Made by a program: the position numbers and the translations under genes
Notes under the pieces: generated by a model
Seen by the model: only the letters and a program-made list of their open reading frames with translations
Told to the model about the DNA's origin: nothing
Databases searched by the model: none
In this document: positions 1-5,018 of the stretch, one piece after another
How positions within the stretch are numbered: position 1 is the first letter of the stretch
Layout of the letters: each line of letters begins with the position of its first letter
DNA from: Sulfurovum sp.
GTDB lineage: Bacteria; Campylobacterota; Campylobacteria; Campylobacterales; Sulfurovaceae
Direction of reading: 5' to 3'
Length of the DNA stretch: 5,508 bases
Assembly (NCBI GenBank): GCA_030622375.1
Contig: JAUXGC010000089.1
Span: 1 to 5,508, forward strand

Positions 1-382
1 CTTCTGCTTTGCTTTTATCATAGAAAATGTATGTTTTCGGGTTAGGTACATCATACTTCCATGCAAAACGTGTTACATTCTCTTTAGATTTGTTAGAGAA
101 CTGTGTATCTAAAGAAGGAATGAACTGTACATTTGGCAACTCTCTAGCAATCTCTCTAAATGTCTCATATGCTGTTGCAGGAATGTTACCTACAAGGATA
201 TCTATCTTTTTACGCTTTACCTCTTTTACAAAACGATTTTTATCGTTTTTCCAGTGGTATGTTACTGTCTCTATTTTATCCGGCCATCCTCTAAAGTTTG
301 ACTTGTCAAAAAATCTCAATACATAATCAAGATAGAGCATTCCTATTTTTGGTAATTTTTCTGTTTTCTGTTTTTTTGCCAT
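1..382 (-). CDS. Probable ATP-grasp ligase, N-terminal part (cut by window edge)
   Basis: The first 127 codons of a minus-strand gene are present and run off the left edge without a stop. The start is the ATG at 382-380 (MAKKQKTEKLPKIGML), preceded by AGGA boxes. Residues about 12-95 alternate hydrophobic strands and helices (IGMLYLDYV, IDILVGNIPA, VQFIPSLD), as in the pre-ATP-grasp domain. Residues about 98-127 (SKENVTRFAWKYDVPNPKTYIF) match the helix-strand that opens an ATP-grasp domain, where a Lys-containing helix is followed by 'P.P.T'. The ATP- and Mg-binding motifs would lie beyond the edge, so catalysis cannot be judged. It lies 12 nt after a definite RimK-like ligase gene on the same strand and is almost certainly co-transcribed with it. 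The two proteins are not close copies over this region, so this is a distinct paralogue or partner. ATP-grasp assignment is from pattern recognition only; the substrate is unknown. Confidence 0.65.
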   Translation of the reverse strand, partial: MAKKQKTEKLPKIGMLYLDYVLRFFDKSNFRGWPDKIETVTYHWKNDKNRFVKEVKRKKIDILVGNIPATAYETFREIARELPNVQFIPSLDTQFSNKSKENVTRFAWKYDVPNPKTYIFYDKSKAE

Positions 383-397
383 TTTCCTATTTTCCTA
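382..397 (-). promoter_or_regulatory. Overlapping stop codon / double ribosome binding site between the two ligase genes
   Basis: On the minus strand the 8-mer TAGGAAAA occurs twice in tandem (397-390 and 389-382). The first copy contains the TAG stop of the upstream ligase gene (397-395) and an AGGA box. The second copy carries another AGGA right next to the ATG at 382. The upstream AGGA, about 9 nt from the ATG, is the better spaced Shine-Dalgarno. A terminating ribosome would sit on the next gene's start, so translational coupling is likely. Confidence 0.6.
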
Positions 398-1294
398 TTT
401 TTTAGTTTTTCTATCAATCATATCGACGATTAAGTCAATTTTTTTCTTATTGAAATCTAGCCCCATCTTCTCTTGTTCCGGTGTTGCAAAAGCAGGAATA
501 CCATTAACTTCAAGTACTACATACTCTTCTTTTTCAAGATCATAAATGATATCTACTCCTGCGATATCTGCACCACAGATTTTAGCAGCCTTTTTGGCTA
601 GATCAATCACTTCATCATCAGGCTCACGTAAAAAGACAGAACCTCCACTTGTAACATTGGTACGCCAGTCTGTTTTACTTGCTTTACGTCCGTAACATCC
701 TATAAACTGACCATCTACAATGTCAACACGGAAGTCAGTATTGTCATACTTCAAAAACTTTTCTACATAAAAGAATCTCAAGTCCATTTGATTAAGAAAT
801 GGCATGAGCATGTCAAGTGTTGCCTGGTTTTCTATCTTGGTAAGTCCTACACCACCCCAACCATCTGTTGGTTTATAGACCATTTTAGACCACTTTTTCA
901 TAATTTTTCCAAGTTGCCTAGAGTTATCTCTGTGGCAAAGTTGAAACTCCGGTGTTGCAATACCATGTCTTTCAAGTAAGAATGAAGTTTGAAACTTGTC
1001 TTCAGTCAGAACAAAAGAGTCATAAGAGTTTATCATCGGTATGACACGGCTGAGTGCTTGATAGAGAAACATTTGGTATTGTGTTTGCTCCCCTGCATTA
1101 TAAGAGAAGAAGAGATCAAGCTCATCTACTTTTCTATTTTTATACATGATATGCCCATCTTTTGCTATTGCATCATGTAATTTTATATCTGTAATCGTTT
1201 CGATTTCTCTCTCTTTAAGCTTTTTGACAATCTTCTTTTGAATTTTATCTCCACCACCATTACTGTAAAGCCACATACCAATTTTTCTGGACAT
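395..1294 (-). CDS. RimK-like ATP-grasp amide/peptide ligase
   Basis: A 299-residue protein, the usual RimK length (about 300). ATP-grasp enzymes of this class join a carboxylate to an amine through an acyl phosphate, using ATP and Mg2+, in the cytoplasm. Residues 1-85 form the pre-ATP-grasp domain. INSYDSF...TEDK (88-100) is the RimK-type entry motif. K141 in VYKP and the loop GWGGVG (145-150) bind ATP phosphates. E178, the DFRVD strand (187-191), R203 and R211/N213 (WRTN) follow in RimK order, then GG (217-218). GVD (246-248) and LEVNG (261-265) supply D248, E262 and N264 as metal ligands. I chose ATG 1294 over the upstream ATG at 1333 because AAAGGAAA sits just before it and the family fold begins there. 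The C-terminal GIPAFA differs from the usual ENSSPG-like ending of RimK, so the substrate may differ from ribosomal protein S6 or glutamate tails. The class is certain; the product is not. Confidence 0.88.
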   Translation of the reverse strand: MSRKIGMWLYSNGGGDKIQKKIVKKLKEREIETITDIKLHDAIAKDGHIMYKNRKVDELDLFFSYNAGEQTQYQMFLYQALSRVIPMINSYDSFVLTEDKFQTSFLLERHGIATPEFQLCHRDNSRQLGKIMKKWSKMVYKPTDGWGGVGLTKIENQATLDMLMPFLNQMDLRFFYVEKFLKYDNTDFRVDIVDGQFIGCYGRKASKTDWRTNVTSGGSVFLREPDDEVIDLAKKAAKICGADIAGVDIIYDLEKEEYVVLEVNGIPAFATPEQEKMGLDFNKKKIDLIVDMIDRKTKK

Positions 1295-1323
1295 AGTGTT
1301 TCCTTTTGTAATTTTAAAGTAGT

Positions 1324-1332
1324 ATTTTACCA
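1324..1332 (-). promoter_or_regulatory. Candidate extended -10 promoter for the ligase genes
   Basis: Minus strand reads TGGTAAAAT (1332-1324), an extended -10 element (TG-N-TAAAAT, one mismatch to TATAAT). Transcription would begin near 1317, giving a leader of about 23 nt that contains the AAAGGA box. No convincing -35 is visible, which an extended -10 can tolerate. It supports the ATG at 1294 rather than 1333, since the latter would lie upstream of this promoter. Confidence 0.45.
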
Positions 1333-1401
1333 TATTTGACTAAAATATAGGTCAGTATTAAGATAAATATATTAAGAAGTACCATAAAAATGTTATTATT
1401 T

Positions 1402-1417
1402 TATAATCAAACAAAGG
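1402..1417 (+). promoter_or_regulatory. Candidate -10 box and ribosome binding site of the M20 peptidase gene
   Basis: A perfect TATAAT lies at 1402-1407 and AAGG at 1414-1417, six nt before the ATG at 1424. If this -10 is used, transcription starts near 1414 and the leader is only about 10 nt, with the Shine-Dalgarno at the very 5' end. No good -35 is seen at the expected distance. A start further upstream in the same AT-rich region cannot be excluded. Confidence 0.4.
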
Positions 1418-1423
1418 TAAAGC

Positions 1424-2527
1424 ATGTCAAACATTGATTTTTCGAAACTTAGAAGCATTATAGAGATTAACTCTTGGACTAAAAATAAAGAAGGTGTAGA
1501 TAGGAATGGTGAAATATTTGCTTACTGGATGGAAGCTTTGGACTACAAGCTTACCCGTTATGAACGAGAAGAGATAGGAAACCATATTCACTTAACTTCT
1601 GAACGCAAAGAAGGCAAAAAACTACTCCTATTGGGTCACTTAGATACAGTTTTCCCACCAGATACATTTGAGTATTTTACAGAAGATGAAGAGTGGATTT
1701 ATGGTCCGGGAGTTTGTGATATGAAAGGGGGAAACTATGTTGCCCTTCAAGCACTAAGAAATGTCCATGAAAAATTTGGAAACATACATAATATAGATTT
1801 TCTACTTGTAAGTGATGAAGAGACGGGAAGTGATGACAGCAAACACCTCTCAGCCAAGCTGGCAAAAGAGTACGACTACTGCATGGTCTTCGAAGCTGCA
1901 GGCGTACATGATGAAGTCGTTATAGGACGAAAAGGTGTTGGTACTTTTTTTATAGACATAGAAGGAGTAGCAGCACATGCGGGGAACCACTATACTAGTG
2001 GAGCTGACGCCAACCTAGAAGCTGCACATAAACTTACTCAACTAGTAGCGCTTACCAACTTAGAAAAAGAGACTACAGTCAATGTAGGTAAAATTTCCGG
2101 AGGAATCGGTGCCAATACTATCTCTCCAAAAGCACAGCTCACTTTTGAATTACGATACACAAATACAGACGAGAGAGACAGAGTACTTAAAGCAGTAGAT
2201 GAGATAGTGGCACATTCACACGTAGACGGTACAGAGTCAATACTCTCAGGAGGCATCCAAAGAGATGTAATGCAACCCTCCCCTGAACAACAAAAATTCA
2301 TAGATAGTATAAACAGACTTTGCAACATAAAGCTCCCTACAGAAAAGCGTGGTGGAGTCAGTGATGCCAACATCATCTCATCTCAAGGTGTAGCCACACT
2401 TGATGGTTGGGGTCCTTATGGTGACGGTGACCATACTGTACATGAGAGAGCTTCTAAAAAAAGTTTTGGAGAACGTATTGGTCTGGTAACTGAAATATTT
2501 GAGCATTTTCTAGAAGGTAAAATCTAG
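1424..2527 (+). CDS. M20-family metallopeptidase, carboxypeptidase G2-like
   Basis: A 367-residue zinc amidohydrolase/peptidase. Carboxypeptidase G2-type M20 enzymes use two zinc ions to cut an amide bond, typically releasing C-terminal glutamate or a related residue. The complete active site is visible: H72 and D74 in GHLDTVF, bridging D99 in GPGVCDMKGG, general base E132 with E133 in SDEETGS, E157 in FEAA, and H340 in DHTVHE. H185 in AAHAG marks the dimerisation (lid) domain, about residues 170-285, inserted between the two halves of the catalytic domain. The spacing between these residues closely follows that of carboxypeptidase G2. There is no signal peptide, unlike periplasmic G2, so the enzyme is cytoplasmic. 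The start is fixed by AAGG six nt upstream. It is divergent from two ATP-grasp ligase genes, which suggests that it hydrolyses their product or matures or recycles a related amide. The exact substrate cannot be told from sequence. Confidence 0.9.
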   Translation: MSNIDFSKLRSIIEINSWTKNKEGVDRNGEIFAYWMEALDYKLTRYEREEIGNHIHLTSERKEGKKLLLLGHLDTVFPPDTFEYFTEDEEWIYGPGVCDMKGGNYVALQALRNVHEKFGNIHNIDFLLVSDEETGSDDSKHLSAKLAKEYDYCMVFEAAGVHDEVVIGRKGVGTFFIDIEGVAAHAGNHYTSGADANLEAAHKLTQLVALTNLEKETTVNVGKISGGIGANTISPKAQLTFELRYTNTDERDRVLKAVDEIVAHSHVDGTESILSGGIQRDVMQPSPEQQKFIDSINRLCNIKLPTEKRGGVSDANIISSQGVATLDGWGPYGDGDHTVHERASKKSFGERIGLVTEIFEHFLEGKI

Positions 2528-2585
2528 AAAGTATCAAGAATATCCAAAAATCAGTTGAGTAACTCATTATGTCAAATTTAATTTT

Positions 2586-3308
2586 TTATCCTTTTTTAAT
2601 ATTTGAATATCTTTTTTCTACAAGTACCAGATAAATCGCTACCGATATACCGGCAGAGCCCAGTATCATTAACATTACCATCATCTGATAGCGTACAGCA
2701 ATCAGTGGGTCCACTCCTGAGAGTATTTGCCCTGTCATCATCCCTGGCAGGGAAACCAACCCCACTGCAAAAAGTGAATTTATAATAGGAATAAGTGCTG
2801 CCTTATAAGATGTTGCTCTTGCTTCCATGTAGCTATATCCTCTTTCACTCTCATTTTCAAACCTCTCTGCAGATATACTCACAGCATTCATAGAGTTTGC
2901 AAATATCATGCCTGAAAGAGGAATAAGAAATTTTGGTTCATACCATGGATTTAAATCTAAAACTCCAAAAACAACCATAATTAAAGTAAAAAGACTGCCA
3001 GCAAATATGGAAATAAATGTGTATAGATATAAGTTTTTATCTTTCTTTTGTATCGGACGCAAAGCAATAACTGAAGCTGATATAAGCATAATAGATAGTA
3101 TTAATATTACTAAATATGAGGAATTAGAAGTAAAAATATAAGTCAATACATACCCTATAAGAATAAGCTGTATAAGCATTCTAAAAAGTGCATAAAAGAG
3201 TGTGTTTCTGTCTTGTGTCCAACGCATATATATCACAATTACCACTGCTACAGGAATCATAACCCATAGCAAGTCTAAAAGTGAGATGTGATAGATAGAT
3301 GTATTCAT
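2586..3308 (-). CDS. fetB: FetB-type (UPF0014) ABC transporter permease
   Basis: A 240-residue inner-membrane protein, slightly shorter than E. coli FetB (259). In E. coli FetB pairs with the ATPase FetA and is implicated in iron export and oxidative-stress resistance. Hydrophobic segments lie at about residues 9-28, 41-60, 64-83, 96-117, 126-142, 172-193 and 206-230. Family hallmarks are RMLIQLILIGYVL (43-55), PLSGMIFANSMNAVS (130-144), the cytoplasmic EAR-type loop before ATSYKAAL (162-172), and SLPGMMTGQILSGVDPL with AVRYQ (186-208). The ATG at 3308 has AGGAG eight nt upstream. No ATPase gene adjoins it: the convergent neighbour is a peptidase and the gene upstream is comF-like, so its FetA partner must be encoded elsewhere or be absent. 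It is 28 nt downstream of the comF-like stop and could be read with it or from its own promoter. Iron as substrate rests on the family, not on this sequence. Confidence 0.87.
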   Translation of the reverse strand: MNTSIYHISLLDLLWVMIPVAVVIVIYMRWTQDRNTLFYALFRMLIQLILIGYVLTYIFTSNSSYLVILILSIMLISASVIALRPIQKKDKNLYLYTFISIFAGSLFTLIMVVFGVLDLNPWYEPKFLIPLSGMIFANSMNAVSISAERFENESERGYSYMEARATSYKAALIPIINSLFAVGLVSLPGMMTGQILSGVDPLIAVRYQMMVMLMILGSAGISVAIYLVLVEKRYSNIKKG

Positions 3309-3328
3309 GTCATATGCTCCTATGAGAT

Positions 3329-3357
3329 ATTATAACTTACTCTTTCACATCTGCCAA
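3329..3357 (-). promoter_or_regulatory. Sigma-70 type promoter for fetB, inside the 3' end of the comF-like gene
   Basis: On the minus strand, TTGGCA (3357-3352; 5 of 6 to consensus) is followed after exactly 17 nt by TATAAT (3334-3329; 6 of 6). Transcription would start near 3322 and give a leader of about 14 nt that includes the AGGAG box of fetB. The -35 box lies within the last codons of the comF-like gene and the -10 just after its stop codon. This is the best-matching promoter in the window. Confidence 0.6.
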
Positions 3358-3912
3358 TGTCAAAGCAAAAAGAACATTTACATTATGTTTTACGAGTACC
3401 TTCTGTGCTTCTTGCAGTGTAATACCAGTAGTTATGATATCATCTATAAGTATTACATCAATGTTGCTTTTGCCAGTATAAGCAAATTCTCTTGGGTGTT
3501 CTAAGCGATACTGTAGCGTTTTACCAGAATAAGTTACTCTATTTTTCGCCATCAATACACTATGTTGTGGGATAGAGTGCTTCATCTTCATCGAACGAGT
3601 GAGAAGTGCAACATGTGCATAACCATTTTTAACACGCTCATCTATGCCTACGATATACACATCCCTATCATCAGACTCTATAAACTCTTCCATAAAGGGC
3701 TTCATGGTCATCTTGGCTAATGCTTTATATATACGGTAACCTTCTGGCTTATGCTTGGTAAGGAGAAGTGACTCTAGTGAGGAGTATTTGAAAAAGCTAA
3801 TGACATCAAGAGTCCCTACTTTTCGTGTACTTACGGTGGGTACAAAGAGTTGTTCTTCACATGTTTTACAGATAATCTTTAGGCTTAGTTTTGAACATGA
3901 GTAACAACGCAT
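3337..3912 (-). CDS. comF: ComF-family phosphoribosyltransferase-like protein
   Basis: A 191-residue protein of the ComF/GntX type. In transformable bacteria, ComF proteins act in the cytoplasm in DNA uptake, though the reaction is not settled; other members occur in non-competent species. The N-terminus is a compact zinc ribbon with C3, C6, C15 and C18. The C-terminal two thirds form a type I phosphoribosyltransferase fold with the PRPP loop VILIDDIITTGIT (153-165; D157, D158, T161, T162, G163). The region R125...L133...R136 followed by HPREFAY corresponds to the usual ComF 'Q..L....R..N' stretch, in degenerate form. It is somewhat shorter than B. subtilis ComFC (about 230). The start ATG at 3912 follows AGGA by nine nt. 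It lies 84 nt after the Sir2 gene on the same strand, with the REP-like doublet filling most of the gap. The family call is secure; whether this organism is competent is not shown. Confidence 0.85.
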   Translation of the reverse strand: MRCYSCSKLSLKIICKTCEEQLFVPTVSTRKVGTLDVISFFKYSSLESLLLTKHKPEGYRIYKALAKMTMKPFMEEFIESDDRDVYIVGIDERVKNGYAHVALLTRSMKMKHSIPQHSVLMAKNRVTYSGKTLQYRLEHPREFAYTGKSNIDVILIDDIITTGITLQEAQKVLVKHNVNVLFALTLADVKE

Positions 3913-3930
3913 ATTTATATTTCCTATACC

Positions 3931-3954
3931 GTATGTTGGGCATTCCTGCCCAAC
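3931..3954 (+). repeat. REP-like hairpin, unit 1
   Basis: GTAT is followed by an 8-bp perfect stem, GTTGGGCA (3935-3942) and TGCCCAAC (3947-3954), with loop TTCC. Apart from the tetranucleotide and one base pair it matches unit 2 on the opposite strand. A tetranucleotide like GTAG followed by a short GC-rich palindrome is the layout of REP sequences mobilised by REP-associated tyrosine transposases (RAYTs). This unit has GTAT instead of GTAG. Confidence 0.75.
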
Positions 3955-3976
3955 ACAAACTTGTTTTGAATATTAC

Positions 3977-4000
3977 GGTGGGCAGGAATGCCCACCCTAC
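3977..4000 (-). repeat. REP-like hairpin, unit 2, with canonical GTAG
   Basis: On the minus strand GTAG (4000-3997) is followed by an 8-bp perfect stem, GGTGGGCA (3996-3989) and TGCCCACC (3984-3977), with loop TTCC. It is inverted relative to unit 1, 22 nt away. The TAG of its GTAG signature is the stop codon of the Sir2 gene. No U-tract follows the hairpin in the Sir2 transcript, so it is better read as a REP (possible mRNA 3'-end protection or Rho/gyrase-related site) than as an intrinsic terminator. Confidence 0.8.
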
Positions 4001-4818
4001 AAGATAATCTCATCCAAAGCCTTGAGCGCGCCCATAGGCAATTCTATCTCTGCTCCAAAACTCTCTCTAGGGTTAATGCGGATGAGAGGCACATCAAACC
4101 TTTTGGCAATCTGCCCAGAAGTGTTTCGTACCGTTGGCACAGCAGTTCCTGCTCCTAGCTCAACAATAGCCAATTTTCCACCTTCTTCTTCTATCTTGTC
4201 CATCCAATTGACAAGTTTTTCTCTTTGCCTATTGGTACGTGCATACTCCCAGCCAAAGTCCCCAAACATCAAGATATTTGGTCTTGACATGGCAGCACAA
4301 AAAGGACAGGAAGGTAACGGCTCTTTTGCCCTGAAACCCTCTTCTATCTCTATGGCAGTATCATCAGCACTCCATAACATACCCTCACAATTATCAATAC
4401 ATTGCAGGTTATGAATGGAACCATGACATTCCATGACTCGCTCATCTAAAAATCCTGCTTTTTGAAACTGCCCATCTACATTTGAAGTAAAGACAAAAGC
4501 TCCATATTTTTTAGTATTAGATAGCGCTAAAAGCTTCTTGAACCCCTTATGAGGCTCAGTGTCACGGTACAAGTGTAGTCTATGCCCATAAAAAGCCCAA
4601 GCAAGCTGAGGGTCAGACTCAAACCACTCAGGATTGGCCATCTCTTCAAATTTTAACCCAAGCTCTTTAGCTTTAGGATACGCCTCCCAAAACCCCTCAG
4701 CTCCTCTAAAGTCAGGTAATCCACTATCCACACCCATACCTGCCCCAGCAGTTATAAAAATGGCACTAGAGTCAACAAGGAGTTGCCTAGCTTTTTGTAA
4801 GTTTTTAATTATATACAT
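3997..4818 (-). CDS. Sir2-family NAD-dependent protein deacylase (sirtuin)
   Basis: A 273-residue sirtuin; these enzymes remove acyl groups from lysine, using NAD+ and giving nicotinamide and O-acyl-ADP-ribose, in the cytoplasm. Motifs: NAD-binding TAGAGMGVDSGLPDFRG (23-39), TSNVDGQF (111-118), catalytic H132 in ECHGS, zinc ligands C140, C144, C171 and C174, RPNILMFGD (179-187), and ELGAGTAVPTVR (220-231) where most sirtuins have GTS.xV.P. The variants GAGMG (for GAGIS), NVDGQF (for NIDGLH) and GAGT (for GTSL) mark a divergent bacterial subgroup. Y77 and R80 in FYGHR match the YxxR pair that binds acidic acyl groups in CobB and SIRT5, so desuccinylase or demalonylase activity is possible. The ATG at 4818 is the only plausible start: an in-frame TAG lies eight codons upstream and the next Met is residue 28, past the start of the NAD motif. 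No Shine-Dalgarno is visible. The last codon is followed by a stop inside a REP-like element. Confidence 0.9.
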   Translation of the reverse strand: MYIIKNLQKARQLLVDSSAIFITAGAGMGVDSGLPDFRGAEGFWEAYPKAKELGLKFEEMANPEWFESDPQLAWAFYGHRLHLYRDTEPHKGFKKLLALSNTKKYGAFVFTSNVDGQFQKAGFLDERVMECHGSIHNLQCIDNCEGMLWSADDTAIEIEEGFRAKEPLPSCPFCAAMSRPNILMFGDFGWEYARTNRQREKLVNWMDKIEEEGGKLAIVELGAGTAVPTVRNTSGQIAKRFDVPLIRINPRESFGAEIELPMGALKALDEIIL

Positions 4819-4824
4819 AATATA

Positions 4825-4830
4825 ATTATA
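4825..4830 (-). promoter_or_regulatory. Candidate -10 box of the Sir2 gene; possible leaderless start
   Basis: A perfect TATAAT reads on the minus strand (4830-4825), only six nt before the ATG at 4818. The usual -10 to start distance would place transcription initiation at or within a base or two of the ATG, and no AGGA-like box precedes it. This points to a leaderless transcript. TATAAT can occur by chance in such AT-rich DNA, so confidence is modest. Confidence 0.35.
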
Positions 4831-4873
4831 ACTTAAAAACTATAGATTAATTACTAAATGTAACATTGCCTTA

Positions 4874-4882
4874 TGATATAAT
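4874..4882 (+). promoter_or_regulatory. Candidate extended -10 promoter of the SGNH hydrolase gene
   Basis: TGATATAAT (4874-4882) is a perfect extended -10 (TG-N-TATAAT). It would start transcription near 4889 and leave a leader of about 130 nt before the ATG at 5019. A second TATAAT at 4937-4942 would give a leader of about 70 nt. Neither has a good -35. Nothing else in this 200-bp intergenic stretch resembles a gene. Confidence 0.45.
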
Positions 4883-4949
4883 CAATAAATATAGTTAGAA
4901 ATTATATTATGCTATGTAAATGCTATTTTTATACTTTATAATTGGTTAA

Positions 4950-4993
4950 TAAACTAAATCTTCACATTTATTTGTTAAGTATCATTTAGTTTA
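4950..4993. repeat. 10-bp inverted repeat upstream of the SGNH hydrolase gene
   Basis: TAAACTAAAT (4950-4959) and ATTTAGTTTA (4984-4993) are perfect reverse complements separated by 24 nt. A further copy of the core ACTAAAT occurs at 4853-4859. In the RNA leader this could form a weak all-AU-rich hairpin upstream of the ribosome binding site (AAGGA, 5005-5009); in DNA it could be an operator. Low sequence complexity makes chance a real alternative. Confidence 0.35.
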
Positions 4994-5018
4994 GTCATCT
5001 TAAAAAGGAATATATAGT

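Noticed and set aside
27..326. Plus-strand open frame of 99 codons
   Set aside because: It lies fully antisense to the ATP-grasp-type gene, has no ribosome binding site or recognisable domain, and reads as a shadow.
788..1180. Two short plus-strand open frames
   Set aside because: Antisense to the motif-rich part of the RimK-like ligase; composition and lack of start signals show shadows.
1295..1333. 13-residue N-terminal extension (MVKYYFKITKGNT) of the RimK-like ligase
   Set aside because: It runs through the good AAAGGA ribosome binding site of the ATG at 1294 and starts upstream of the best -10 box.
1677..2376. Minus-strand open frames inside the M20 gene
   Set aside because: The plus-strand protein has every catalytic residue of its family here, and the minus frames have no family features.
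2556..2566. TGAG-TAA-CTCA palindrome between the convergent peptidase and fetB genes as a terminator
   Set aside because: The stem is only four base pairs with a three-base loop, and the T-rich run comes too far downstream to make an intrinsic terminator.
3305..3313. Mini reading frame ATG ACA TGA overlapping the fetB start on the minus strand
   Set aside because: Two codons arising from ATGACATGA by chance; the AGGAG box is well placed for the fetB ATG, and nothing indicates a regulatory upstream frame.
2603..3504. Plus-strand open frames opposite fetB and the comF-like gene
   Set aside because: Antisense to conserved family motifs of both proteins and without ribosome binding sites.
3977..4000. 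REP hairpin as a Rho-independent terminator of sir2
   Set aside because: The hairpin is strong but is followed by GTAATATTC rather than a U-tract on the transcript strand, and its pair is inverted, as expected of REP elements.
3931..4000. CRISPR array or insertion sequence end
   Set aside because: There are only two units, in opposite orientation, with no spacer periodicity, no transposase frame and no target-site duplication seen.
4022..4825. Plus-strand open frames of 130 and 63 codons
   Set aside because: Antisense shadows of the Sir2 gene, which has complete catalytic and zinc motifs.
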